DNA of 64,000 nt from Dicaeum eximium (Eukaryota > Chordata > Aves > Passeriformes > Dicaeidae), in assembly GCA_013396995.1 (NCBI GenBank), contig VWZP01009941.1, positions 587,441 to 651,440 of the forward strand. Reading direction: 5' to 3'. Numbering within the stretch: position 1 is the first letter of the stretch; each line of letters starts with the position of its first letter. Below, piece by piece: positions 24,223 to 36,700 of this stretch. The notes under the pieces were generated by a model that saw nothing but the letters and a program-made list of their open reading frames with translations, made no database searches and was not told where the DNA came from. Both the position numbers and the translations under genes were made by a program.

Positions 24223-25440
24223 TAAACGTGTAGCATGTAGTTAGCTATATATTTAGTGTGAAACATTCTTCAGTTTTCTGCTGTGAAAATGACAAGTTTG
24301 ATCACTTCATGTCATCTATACATATTTGTGGCTTACTGGTTAGAAAAAAAAACAACCAGGTTTTACTTTGATCTGAAAAGTGAGTGAGATATGGTTTGTT
24401 CTGATTCATTTCATATCTGTGTAAATATAAACTGTATTTTAGCTGGAGAATTTTTGTTGTGAGTGGATGGAAAATTATGTATGGAACAGAAGGAACATAG
24501 TTTCATCTTTTTTTTTTAGGCAGAAGCTGAACAGGCAACATAGACTGTTGGATAAAAAAGCAGTTTAAAAAAGTCTCTTTTATTTTTAAACTGAGCAGAT
24601 TTAATCTGGAATTTACCAAGGGAAAATAAATAGGATACATGATAGATGTAATTTTTATAGTGTCATTTTTTTTTGACCAGAGTTACACTTTAGCAGTTCT
24701 GCTGACATGATAGATGTTCCAGAGGAGTCTTGTGCCTCACAGAATTTTAACTGCAAGCCTTTATACTTAACACATATTTCCTAAGGCAAAAAATCACACC
24801 ACAATCAACACTAACATAATTTAAAACTGCATCAGCCAGAAACTACAGGTCTGTATCAGTTATGATTGCTGCCCATTAATGCAATCCTTTGTTATTGTAC
24901 CACCTATTATTTTACCACTTGTCATTATACCACCTATCCCTAGATGATATGAATGAAGTTTGCTTTTTTCAGTAGAAGTAAAACGAAATTTTATGGTCCT
25001 AGAAATGTTATTATCCATACTGCATTGTTTCAAAATTATGCAACTTGAGTGATAAGTCCCATATGGGAGAAGAGGACTACCAATGGTACCTAGAGATTAG
25101 TAGGGCATAGATTTGCTGCAGAAAGGCCACTAGAATAAGTGCAGAGCCTGACAGATTATAGTTTTAGAGGAATAGTACAGCCTGAGAAATGACAGTAGAA
25201 AAGTAAAAGAAATGGAAAAAAATGGAGAAGAGAAAGTGCCAAGTGAATAGCGGCACTAAATCCAGCAAAGAGTAGTAAAGGAAAAAAAGCAGATATCCAG
25301 AGGAGTGAATAAGCCTTTAGTTACCCATAAGTGGTCCCATTACCAATTTAGAATTCATTACAAGCATTAGCATGGCAGCCATCAGCATAGTTTCTGGAAC
25401 CTCCCTAAATGCTTTCTTTCATCCTTGTGAAAACCTCCAA

Positions 25441-25745
25441 AGCATAGCAATACAGCGCACCTGGCGCCGCGCCAGCTGACGGCTCCTCAGCTGCATAGCA
25501 AAAACAGAGGTATGCTACCAGAGGGCGGAAAAAAGAGGCCAGGACAACGTCCTCTCCTGTCACTGGGATGGGCAGAGATGGCACAAAGGGTGGCCATGGG
25601 GACGCAGGCTCATTGCTGCGATGGATGAGGGGACAAGCTGTGTTCTTCAGCCCTGACCTCCCCCTGGCACCCGCTCAGCAGCAGCAGTGACAGCAGCGGT
25701 CAGGAGGATCTCCAGGGCTTTGGCACAGCAGCCCAGTTTGCTGGA
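25441..25745. promoter_or_regulatory. Isolated GC-rich, CpG-containing islet
   Basis: About 300 bases stand out from the AT-rich surroundings through several CpGs near 25456-25482, including the 15-base near-palindrome CTGGCGCCGCGCCAG (25461-25475). The islet also holds a CTCF-like motif and a CAG-rich run (25675-25700). Such islets inside long introns or deserts often mark insulators, distal enhancers or alternative promoters. No coding frame is supported. Confidence 0.4.
25515..25528 (+). promoter_or_regulatory. CTCF-like binding motif
   Basis: CTACCAGAGGGCGG fits 13 of 14 positions of the CTCF core CCASYAGRKGGCRS; the only mismatch is T for C at position 2. It lies inside the only GC-rich islet away from the left end. 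Orientation is forward, which would matter for loop polarity if it is bound. Confidence 0.5.
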
Positions 25746-27309
25746 AATCTATTGTTATCCCAACTGCGTTATGGCTGGGTTCCCTCTGCTGCCAGCTGAG
25801 GAGTAACGGAGACTGACCAAATCTCTCGATATTTTGGGCGTCTCTGGTTTCATAATATCTGATAATGTGTGAATTCTCAGTGGTGCTAGCTCAGAAAGCA
25901 GCAATGCAGATCTGTTGAGTTGAGAATACTCATCCAATGGTGTTTGCTGGAAAATACTTTTTTGAGAATGCCTAAACCCTTGCAGAAAGTTCTGCTGAAT
26001 TTGACTTATTATTTTATTTGATGAAAGTTAAAATATTTTAATGTTTGGTAAATGTTTATTTGGTTTTGCCTTAAATATTTCATTTTAAAAATTGAGTAAA
26101 AAATAGCAATGCAAAATGCGTTAATTAGAACATCCAAACCAAAGTGAAAGATATCTTTTTAAGTCAGACAAAATGTTTCAGTTTACAAGAAACAACCTTT
26201 GTATTTTTTTTCTAATTTCAGCAGTAAAAGTGGGAGAAATTTTTGAAAAAATAGATGGTAAAATGAGAATTATGCCTGTAGCTTCTCTGAGGACCACTGA
26301 TCTTTCTTGTGTCCTCGAAAGGCATTTCTGCAGTCCTCCAGTACTTGTGGCAATATTGTTGTGGCATTTTGTTTTACTCAGGCAACAGTTAATGTTGCAA
26401 ATAACTGAGTATCTCTCTCTTAATCAAATATTGAATTTGCCTGGGACACTTAGAGATTCAAACACATTTACAAAGACAGTTGTATCAATATAACATCCTT
26501 CATGGTGACCCTCAGAGTGTCTTCAGGGAAACTATACTAACAGCATAATGTGTTCTGAGAAACATGTTGTTTCCCTTGTAAAAAGAAGCAGACAAGTTTG
26601 TACTCAGCTGAGGTAAGCTGTTGTTACTCTAATGGTCTATTAAGAAGAACTTTTGAAAATTATGTCAGTCTATGAGGCATTTCTGGTGTAAGAACATATG
26701 GCATCCTAACACTGATGTCCTTGTTATTCACAATGAGAAATGTGTTTTTGTGTGAATTATGAATCTAAACTTTTCATTTCAAGAAGTGCAGCGAAATTGT
26801 TAATGTTGGACATTATACAGTGCATCACAGAAAGATTGGTCTAATTTCCCTTCTGACCTCATGCTTTCAGATCCTGGGTCAGACTTACGCAGATTTACAT
26901 TCTTTGATTCTGTGAACATTGAAATGTCATATGTAATGATTATGTTTCCTTCTCTTTCATCTAGATCTCCAGATAAATATGAAGAAATGTTTACTGCAAA
27001 TGTTTCAACTTTTATAATGACAAGTAATATTCAAAATGCAGCTTAAAATACAGACATCTTCCTGCTTACCCCTTCTGTATCCATTAGGCACCATTCCGTG
27101 GCAGTGATGAATTGGATGAGAAATAATACAGACTTGGACTTTGTTGGCATTTCCATTTAGACATTTTGCCTTTGAAAGTGTGGGAGAAATCAGCAGCTTG
27201 TTTGGGTGAGTCTTATCTGCTGTCAGCAAGCAGCTGGTGGAGGCTAAAACATTGGGCTTTTCTTTCTTTTTGCTTTTCATTTCATCTTGATGAAGCAGAA
27301 CAGCATTTT
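25746..27309. other. Non-coding, AT-rich
   Basis: No gene was recognised. An acceptor-like TTTTTTTTCTAATTTCAG at about 26203-26220 is followed by a short open frame (part of 26173-26493) and a donor-like GGTAAAATG, but the 35-base span encodes nothing familiar. Confidence 0.5.
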
Positions 27310-27690
27310 TCATAGAATCATGGAATGGTTTGTGTTGGAAGAAACCATAAAGATCACCCAGTTCCACCCTCCTTGCCCTGGGCAGGAACACTTTCCACTA
27401 GACCAGGTTGCTCAAAGTCCCATCCAACCCGGCTTTGAACACTTCCAGGTGTGGGGCATCCACAACGTCTCTGGACAGCCAGTTCCAGTGTCTCACCAAC
27501 CTTCCAGTAAAAAAATTCTTCCTACCATCTAATCTAAACCTACCTTCGTTCAGTTTGAAGCCATTCCCCCTGGTGCTATCCCTACAAGCCCACTATATGC
27601 CACTCCAGCTTTCCTGCAGGTCCCCTTTGAGTACTGGAAGGCTGCTCTATGGTGTCTCCAGAGCCTTCCCTTCTCCAGGCTGAGCAAGCC
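27310..27690 (-). mobile_element. CR1 LINE 3'-end fragment, about 380 bp
   Basis: It begins on the plus strand with TCATAGAATCATGGAATGG, the reversed CR1 terminus, and runs through standard CR1 3'-region words (TCCAACCCGGCTTTGAACAC, CAGCCAGTTCCAGTG, TCTCCAGGCTGAGCAAGCC). It is in minus orientation, 5' truncated and non-coding. The terminus and body are well kept, so this is one of the younger CR1 copies here. The short open frames across it (27287-27532, 27408-27683) are repeat-derived. Confidence 0.95.
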
Positions 27691-27954
27691 AAGTGCAGGT
27701 TTTCACCTAAAAGAACATCTAGGAGAACTTAAATGAAGGAAGTGGTCTCTGAGAGAGCCCCGCGTGGACCTGGTCTTTGTTTGCAGCATTACAAGCAAGC
27801 ACAATGAAAATAATGGGATTTCTGGATTTCCAAAGATTGTATAACGTACTCAGACCAAATGGTGGCTAAATACTGAAGTCAGATAAAACAGTGGGAAGAA
27901 GACTTGGGGGTCAGTGTAGCAAAGAAATGGGAGGCAAATGCATTCAAATGGGAA
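27691..27954. other. Short non-coding spacer
   Basis: Nothing was recognised between the CR1 copy and the forkhead-motif cluster. Confidence 0.5.
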
Positions 27955-28005
27955 TGTTTACAGTGCTGGTGTAAACACCAGCGCTCTACACCACTGGTGT
28001 AAACA
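27955..28005. promoter_or_regulatory. Cluster of three forkhead-type motifs around an 18-bp palindrome
   Basis: TGTTTAC (27955-27961), GTAAACA (27971-27977) and GTAAACA (27999-28005) all fit the forkhead consensus RYAAAYA on one strand or the other. The middle one lies in GCTGGTGT-AA-ACACCAGC (27965-27982), and CTGGTGTAAAC occurs twice in direct orientation (27966 and 27995). The spacing suggests either a small duplicated regulatory module or a degenerate tandem repeat. Confidence 0.4.
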
Positions 28006-28116
28006 AGTATGATTTCAGCAGCGACATCCTTGTAAGCAAACAGAAGTAACATGGACTTTAGTGAGATCAGGAAAGGTATGGTTACAGTAATTAGGTCTTG
28101 AACTGGTAAATCTAAT

Positions 28117-28165
28117 GGTGATTATTGTTATTACTGTGACTATTATTATTATTATTACTATTAGT
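28117..28165. repeat. ATT-rich trinucleotide tract
   Basis: Imperfect ATT/ATTACT units. On the minus strand this gives a run of Ile and Val codons in a frame at 28015-28266, an artefact of the repeat. Confidence 0.85.
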
Positions 28166-31100
28166 GTTTGCCTGAGCAGGCAAAAGAGATCAAGTACTGT
28201 GTTTGTGGGGAACAGAGCAGCAAGATCTGGATTTTGCAAACACGAGGCAAAACAAAACAGCACCATGTAGTGTCTAAGTGCATTTTTAAATACCCCAGTA
28301 GCATTTTTCTAGGATGGAATTAGTGTGTTATTGTATACCAAATGAATCTCAGAGGTGCTACCTACTTTTGACCTCACCATCATAACATATTTCCAGTCTG
28401 TCCCATCAGTCCCCCATGTGTTGGGCATCTGTTGTAGAACTGAAGGCCTTATTTCAAGCCTGGCCTTATTCTTTTTAGATATTAAATTGCCCCAGTTCAG
28501 TGTTCAGAGGCTTTAGTATTTTCATTGTTTATGTGCAAAAGAGGGATTTAGAGGAGGAAAAAAACAACACATGAAAATTTCATTACTGCTTGCGCAAAGC
28601 TTACTTCCAACATGTACAAATATCCTATGCAACAACTCAAGTGACAGATACTATAAGGTCTGTAAAGCTCATGGAGGTATTTACCACCACCAGTCCAGGA
28701 CTTTGACAGGTGTCTCCTGGGCAGAAAAAGGGGCAGTGATTTTGGAGAAAATGAGACTGTCCATGGTAATTGAGAGCCTGGGAGGAGAGGCTCATCTGAG
28801 AAAGGGAGCACAGAGAAGAGAAATAAGAAAGTTTCCTTGGAAGAATGATTCATTAAGCTAGCAGACAACCTGCTAGGTCAGCAGGCCTTGGTTCAAATGG
28901 AAGAACACAGAGCTGAAGAGTCCCTCACTATGTCCCAGTTGCTGTTAAGGTGAAGATGTCTTGTGCCTTCAGGCAAGGATGCTGAGTCAGAGGGCTGGCC
29001 GAAACCCAAGAGTTTTGCTTTTTGAAAAATCTCAAGGTGTTTGAGATTGACATGAGATGTCAGCACACACAAGATGGAGACTTTCTGATAGTTATCACTG
29101 AAAGAATATGATTAATCCATTAGAGAGCTAAATGAGGCTTTTATAGGGGAGTGACCTGCACAACGCAGTGAGGATGTGGGTCTGACTCTGTGTGAGTACA
29201 TTGTGGGTATGTGTGAATGTGAATCGACCAGTGTATCTTGTCCCCTTTAATGCAGCCATCAGCTCTTGGGCAGGGAGTTCTTGGATGGGCAAACAGGATT
29301 CTTGCTCAGCTCTGCCTCTCCTCCTGTTAATCTTATCAGCACCACAAACCCAGCTCTGCTGCCTGTTCTCATCAATGTTTCTGTTTGTTGCTTGCTGTCA
29401 TGGGGCTTGTCCAGTGAGGAATTTGTGCCACTCACAAATGGAGTAGAGGAAAGGTAGAGCAGTACAGCATGGGAGAAGGGAATCTGCCTATCTTTTCTTT
29501 TTTTGCAATGCTTTTCACTCCAAATCTCTGTGACTGAACACAGCTCCTTCCTCCACAGGAATCCCATTATTTCACTTTGAAAATCTGGTCAGTCTGCTCA
29601 TCATTAGGTTAAATCAGGATTCCATGTCCTATGCTTAATGTGTTATGTGGGGAATTAAGTAATGACACTTAAAATCCCTTCTAATTTTAGTTTAAATTCT
29701 TTACAATTACATCTCCTACTTTCTTGGCAAAATTGTTCTAGATTATTTTAAACAATTAAATTTGCTGCAGACACATGCCTCTTGATACACTGAGCTTCAC
29801 CGTCCTCTCCCAATCCTGGAGTGACTTGGAGTCATGTGTACTCCTTGCGCCCTGAGAGAATATCTCAAGGGCAAAAAAAACTGTCAAGTGACAAGAACAA
29901 AGCACAAGGAAGGGCTGCTTGTCCTTGCTCTCCCACCCAGTCCCTAATAACAGAAAACTAATAATGCCCATTTTAGGTAGCTGCTTGTACAACTCTACTC
30001 TCATTATTTCAGTAAAGCAGTGCAAGCTGCCAGCTGTATCTTTTGTACCTCCAGACACACTTTGCAGAAGAGCTCTTTGCTGTTATTTTGAATGTGAGTT
30101 TCCCCCCTCCTCCCTCTTTTCTTCATGTTGCTTCTCTAGATCCTGACTGAAAGGAGAGTAGGGAGAGCCCTGCATGCATGGCTGAGGATGACAGGCAGGG
30201 CAGGGGGTGAGCAGCAGCAATCCCTTCTATTACTTGTGCTATTTTCTCACTTCCTTACTAATACCCTGATAATTAGAAGGGTTCTTATTAAGCTTATCTC
30301 GGTTCCTCGGTTTAAATGCTAACCATTTGTAATATCCAGAGGTATCCTGCCGACTGCTGCTCTGAATAGGAGCATTTCTGCTTACATCCCCAAGGCTTTT
30401 CAGCTGCAGAGCCCTTTGGGCAGCCATCTCCCTGTTCCCAGTGTAGCTCTGGCAGGGGACAGATTCTGGGAATGTAAAGAGTGCCTCTGTAGGGCTGCAG
30501 CATGAGTGCTGCATCCTATCTCCTTTAGTGCTGTCCCTACTGGCCTCAAGCCAAGTTTAGCCCTTGCTGAACACAAGAAAAGTCCAAGTGTTTTTTGGCA
30601 GAAATACAAACCACTTAGAGCACTTTGGCGTATGGATGTGAAGTGTTTTACAAGCATCCTTAGAAGCCCAGCACAGCTCTTTGTATCATAAATTTCTGTA
30701 CTGTGGACAAGCCTTGAGAAAATACCTAGGAGAGAAATGGGAGGCAACTGACAGCATAATTACTGGTTTGGGGAAAAAGGAAGCCAGAAAGGGAGGGGAG
30801 AAGAGATACTTTTTGATTGGCTAGAGTTTTAATAGTGCAATTTGACCAGGAATTGGAAATCAGAGAGGAATTGAGCACATTTCCATTTTGAGGCTTGTTT
30901 TTCCTTACTGATAACAAAACCTAAAAATTTGCCAAAATCAGAATAATTTAATTTATGGAGTAAAACATTTACATTTACTCATACCGACGTTTTTCCAAAT
31001 TTCATTTTGGGTTTAGATTTATTATGCTACCCTTATTTTACTGTTACTTCCATACCATAAAATCCTCTGATCTCCCTTTAATTTGCATGGGAACAATAAG

Positions 31101-33720
31101 AATTGTCTGCAGAGATTATATTGCATTTCTGTCTGTACAAAGTCGCTGCATCATTGCATTCCTCAGCATGCTAATATTGATACTAGTATTTTCTGCATGA
31201 ATTTCCACATTTTTATTCCTCAACTGATGCCTTGGATGCAACCACAATTTAATTCCATCAGAAGTGATGACAAATGTTCTTTGGTGAATCTGAAAGATGA
31301 TATCAGAATACACTTTGTGTGCAGCGCTCTCATAAGTACATCAACAATCTATTTCTCTTGGCCTGATGAAAAGTTCCTGCATTAGAAAAATATAAAAATA
31401 AAGTGACTCTACTGACTTAAATTCTTGTCTCAGTTTCACTATTATGAATCTGGAGACCAAAAAAAAAAAAAAAAAGAAGTAATATAATTTTTTGTCCTGC
31501 CCATCTGTATCACTCGAAGACTCACTGGTTAAATTTCAACAGGTATGAAGCAGGACAGATTTGTGAAGCTGCTTGAAGGTTGGTGGGTACCCAAGACAAT
31601 AAAGCAGTGATGGAATGACCCCAGTTAACAGGTTTTATCTTGACAAGGAACTTAGTCCCATCTGTCTCAATGAGTTTAAAAGTAAAATAAAGAGAAACTG
31701 TCAAGGTCTAGGAAGATGTGGGCATCACTTTTGAGTGTTAGTAGGGCAGTTTCACAGAGCTGAGGTGCCTCAGCAAAAAAATTGGAGGTCTCTGCTTAGC
31801 TCTGGTTCCTCTGTTGCATTCAGACCACACCAAGCACATCCCACCACTAATTGACACAACATGGGATATCAAGCCAAACTAAACCAAATGGTTAAGCAGC
31901 TTTATACCCACTGCTTGTCAAACAGGATGTACTCTCAAACATGGGGCAGATAGCACACAGAGGTGTCCTGCCTCCTGTAAACCTATGGACACTATATATG
32001 CTCTCCCTACATGCTGTTCTTTTGTTCTTTTACTATGTGGGGGTTTTGTGGTGAATGAACTTAATGATGCTCCCTACTTATTCTTGCTATTTCTTTGTCG
32101 AGAGGAGAGGGCAGTCCCTGTGTTGAAAGCTACAACTATTTACTGATTTCCTATGGCTTGCAAAGTAAACCTTCTTGTTTCCTATAATTAACCATGTATC
32201 TGCAGTTAGAAAATGACCTTGTGATATTACTGGTTTATTAGAGGAAACTGGAAGCAGAGAAAAAAATCTATGAAACTATGGGAGGGAAAAGAAACTGGTT
32301 GAAACTATGTGAGGGGAGAAAAACTGGGTGAGAAACAAGTATTCAAGAATATTGACCATTCCATGTGTTTTTCTGGCATGGTGGCACTAGGAAAGTCTTT
32401 GAAGAAGGTATGGATGTTTTTTCTCTGAATAAAGGAGACAGGCCCCTTTAGTTCTGCATCTAGTTCTGCATCCAGTTCTGCCAGTGAATCCTCAGAAAAA
32501 GAGAAGAAAAAGCATTGTACTTCAGAAACTTGAAACAACTTCCTAGAGGCTGGAAAACAATGTGAATGAATGACTCCAGGATGGGAAGAAGCAGCACAGT
32601 GCAGGCTGTGAAAGGGGCTGCACTGGCTGAGATTTCCCTCCTCTGCTCCTCCTCTGATGGCTGCTCCTGAGTTCCAAGTTACTCTAGGGGCTGCTTCGTC
32701 ACAGAGCCCCTGGCAGCTGCTCCTGGAAGTGCTGCTTACCCTCTGCAGCCAGAAGGAGATGGGATATCTTGCTCATTTCACCAGGATTTACCAGTGTGGC
32801 ATATTCAGACTGCAGCTGGTTAAGGAAGACTTGCAGGAACCTTGTGTCCCCTGGATCTGAAGGATTGTCAGTCTTCAAGGGGGCAGTGGGAGCCTTTGAG
32901 GAAGGAAGTAGTGGCACTGCTAGTGTTAGAAGATGATCATGTATAGACTTAATTGCGATGTCTGTTTAAAAATACACTGCTAGAAACTTCAGCAAGGTGC
33001 GAGAAAATTTTTAAGGCAGTAACTAAAGACAAACCTTTAGGTTGGTCCCTTCAATTATTCCCAAATGCTGTATGTGTGGGAGGAATTATTGATACACAAA
33101 CTTAGGAACACTGAGATGTAGGATACAGGCTACTGTTGATAATGAAAAAAACAGTGGTATTGATTGCTTCACCTTCAACAAGTAGGACAAGGAACAATAA
33201 GGCAAATGGGGACACCCCTTCACATGGGGAACAGCCAAATATCAAACATCAGTAAAGATTAAAAATAATTGTCATACGTGCTTAGTGTTTGGGCTTTGAT
33301 ATAGACTGAGAAGAAGGCAATTTAATCAATTTGTTATACTCTGTGTGATATGCATGTCTCAGAAGTTTGTTGTTTTGCAGCTGGTTTTGAAAAAAAAAAA
33401 GAAAAAAGTCAAAGAGATTTCATTTACAGATAATATGCTAAAAGTCGGTATCAGAGAGGCCTAGAAAAATATATTTGTATGTAGATGGTAATAGAATTTA
33501 AAGTTATAAGACTAGAAAATAACATGGTAATGAAGTTTGGCCAGACAGGTAGGGAGGATTCCTTTCAGTGTATGGCATCAACATATACCATTCCTGCCTC
33601 CTGCAAAATATTGCCTATACACTCTCAATTTTTCTTGTGAGGATATCTGGACTAATATTACTTTGTCTTTTTTGATGTGTCTGCAAACTCTCCTTCCTTA
33701 CTGATGCTCAATTTATTTTA
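28166..33720. other. Non-coding, about 5.5 kb
   Basis: No gene, RNA gene or mobile element was recognised. Items inside are an A17 run (31459-31475) and a threefold 12-bp repeat (32449-32484). Composition is slightly less AT-rich near 29250-29450 and 32580-32900, but the frames there match no family. Confidence 0.55.
32449..32484. repeat. Three tandem 12-bp units
   Basis: TAGTTCTGCATC is repeated exactly at 32449 and 32461, then appears as CAGTTCTGCCAG at 32473. The unit length is a multiple of three, so the minus-strand frame 32305-32538 reads AELDAELDAEL. That frame has no other support as a gene. Confidence 0.85.
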
Positions 33721-33725
33721 ATTGT

Positions 33726-33790
33726 GTTGTGGGTTTTTTGTTTGTTTGTTGTTGGGGTTTTTTTTGGGTTTTTTTGGGGGAGGGGGGTTT
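33726..33790 (+). repeat. G/T-rich tract with G-quadruplex potential
   Basis: GTTT units (33740-33752) are followed by GGGG, T8, GGG, T7, GGGGG, A, GGGGGG. Four G-tracts of at least three with loops of 8, 7 and 1 fit a three-layer G-quadruplex on the plus strand. A tract of the same design occurs on the other strand at 51691-51803. Confidence 0.75.
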
Positions 33791-36700
33791 AAAGACTATT
33801 AATACATAACATAGCAGGTCAAGCATTGCATAAAATCCCTGTTAGAGCAATATATTAGACTATGGAATCTTCCATACAAAAATAAGATAAAGACAGTAGT
33901 TTGCTATTATAAAAATGTGGCCAGCAACAATTCACAGCCACAGCAAAAGAAAAACTGATGCTGAAAATTGGCACATTGAGACATTCTCTCTGTTGAAGTC
34001 CAATTATCTCCTTGGTAACAAGTTCTTTCATTCATTACATATTGTGTTGTCAGAATAAGCCATGTAATAGTGCTGTATCTGGGTCTGTACTGCTCCCACA
34101 AATATGGAAGCCTAAGTATGCAACCTGCTAACCATTTTCTTATGCTTGCTGGAAAATTAAAATATCCATATGAATCCAGATCTGTCAGACTACAGTACTC
34201 TTCATTTTTCATGTGTAACTTTCTTTTAAGATACAAATCCTCAGAAGTTAATGGATTCTGTTACTTACTGACTGGTGAAAGAAAAACTCCACCTGGCTTT
34301 GATTTAAAACACCCCTCTCACCAGTAAGCTATGATTTTGCCATGCTAATAACCTCATTCTAATGAACATGTTTTATACATTTAAAGCTTTTACAAAAGTT
34401 GAATGGACTTTACCCAAAGCACAGGTGGAATACACTGGGGTGATTTACTCAGCACCCCAGACTCGAATTAAGTGGTTGCAGCTTTGTTTGCTGAAGGTAT
34501 AACTTGATGATGTTGATTTTGTGGGATTTTTTCTCCTGATTCCAGCTTGACTGTAATTAGGATAATGGTTGCTGGGGGCTGAGAGTGGAAGAGGCCATTC
34601 ATTCAATAATTATCAGGTCTAGTGTCAAGGAAACTGCTACATGTGAAAAAGAACAAGGCAGAGCTGCTCTATTATAGCCCAGTGTACACTGCTATCTGTT
34701 TTGGGCCAGGATCCAAAAGCATTTTGTGGTCTAAAACAGCATCCAGAGATTTCAGCTGGGATAGGAGCCCATTTCTCTTTGTTGCACAAGCACATACGAA
34801 GAGATATTCTGCCACCCAAGACTTTTCAGTCTTGCTACAACTACAGACTTCATGAAGGGGATGGAAAGATGAAGGCAACTGGGACTGGAACTCAGCTTGT
34901 ACGTGGCTTTGATATGACATCTCTTCTGAAGTCATGGCAGCAGTGAAAGAGAATACCAGAATATCACCTCTTGACTGGTTCCTTCTGGACAGACAAGGAA
35001 ACTGAAATATAGCTTTTGGAGCCAAGCAATAATGTCATATAATGCCAGTACAATTAGAAACCAAGAAAGACATAATATAAGAATGATGGGTGTGGCTCCC
35101 TTGTGCAGGAGAGAGTATTACCATTCATAGCAGGAGTTATGTGCCTTTTAGGTCAGAGCCTGCCAGCCTGCTTATATACTGCTTCTGAGTTATTGGTATT
35201 AACTTGGCATGTTCTGTCAGTCATTACCTTCAATGTCAATCCTAAGCTTTTCTTGGTAGTAATAAAAGTGGGAGCATTAGGACAGACAGCACTGCTGTGC
35301 ATGAAGTAAATAAGAAGTCTGCCTGACTCTGATAAAAGCTACTCCCTGTTAAAGTGATGTTTGCTGCTGCAGCTGCTAATGGCACCTCATGCAAGGGTGA
35401 GTGAGTTGAAGGGAACAAACTAGTGTAGGCATGTAGTTATCATAAAGTTATCAATCTTTAGGTTGGTTAGCGAGAAGTAAATTGAGGAATGAGTCAAAGA
35501 TGTGATACTAATATTAGTATTCACATCATGTCTGAAAGAACACATATTTGAATACTGAATATACAAATATTCAATATCCAATATCCAAATATTGAATATT
35601 TCCCAGAGAAAGCAGTGTCTCCCAAAGTCAGATGAAACATCAAAACCAGTGCATATGTGATTCAAAAGTGCTGGTGGGAATGTAATGGTATCAACACAGC
35701 CACATGTGTGTGAACCATGAACATGTGATGATGTCATACATCACAGAGGTGATGCTTGCTTGAGCCCTGCTGTGCACGGTGCAGCTGACCCACATCTGGG
35801 CTTACCCTGGCACGTACAGTTGTGTAGTTTTATCCATAAGCACTCAAAAATGTTCCTAGCCTGAAAGCTCTTCAGCTACACATGATATGTATATGTTGGC
35901 TGACAAATGCACGCTCTGGAGTGTATAAATGGTTACTTAGGAACAGTTGCACTTTCCTTCGCCAACTTCTTCTGGAATGTTGCCTGAACACAGAGATCTT
36001 CTCAATTGCAAGGACTGCTGTGATTGTGGGACAGTAGGTCCATGAAGAACATGACATTATTTTTATACTGGACTCTTCAGAGGAAACTGCCGCAATCAGA
36101 AATCTGATCTTGGACTCTCTGTCATTTGGGGTAATTCTGTATTGTCATCTGACAAAAGAGAAAAAATCACTCATAGCACTACTTTTCTGCTGACCCTTTC
36201 CAAGTTTAACATCAATGAAACTTGCTATTCTTTTTTTCTGTGATGACTGAAAGGAGAAGAGTTTCTCATTCAGACATGCTGGGAAAATGTTTTAACACAG
36301 AGCAAAAAGCTGCAACCTAAGGAACCGATCTATAAAGGTCTGGGAAAAGTCTTCCACAACTGGACACTGAAGCAATTTCTCATAAAATGATGAAAAAAAA
36401 AGGGGATTGGTTTTGTAATATCTTGTTTTCTTCTCATAGGTCCTGATTACTGTTTCAGTATTACACATGCTGTCACATGGAAGAGAAGCATGACATCAGC
36501 ATTTAAAAAAGTAACTTGAGTAATCATTCAGATACTCCCCATGTAACATTAAGTGTACAAAGAATGCCATAAGATGACCATACACTACCCACTGGAGTCT
36601 CAGTTAGATAAGAAATTGCTGAGTATGAAAAGAACAAAGTTTTCACTTCCCAAGGCAGTGATAATGCCACTTAAAATACCACTGTATTTCTGAGCTGGCT

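Larger units (their letters stand above)
19986..25440. other. Non-coding, AT-rich with minor simple repeats
   Basis: No gene was seen. Small items are an A17 run followed by a G-rich run (20384-20417), a compound palindrome at 21589-21635, a TTA-rich tract (23122-23160), AT/AG/AC microsatellite sequence (24165-24222) and a weak short tandem of TACCACCTAT-like words (24891-24943). Open frames match no family. Confidence 0.55.

Noticed and set aside
26203..26256. Acceptor-like tract plus a short frame and donor-like GGTAAAATG
   Set aside because: The implied exon would be about 35 bases with no known protein match, and such combinations are frequent by chance.
31459..31475. A17 run as a retroposon tail
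   Set aside because: AATAAA is too far upstream (about 60 bases), no body was recognised, and no flanking repeats were seen.
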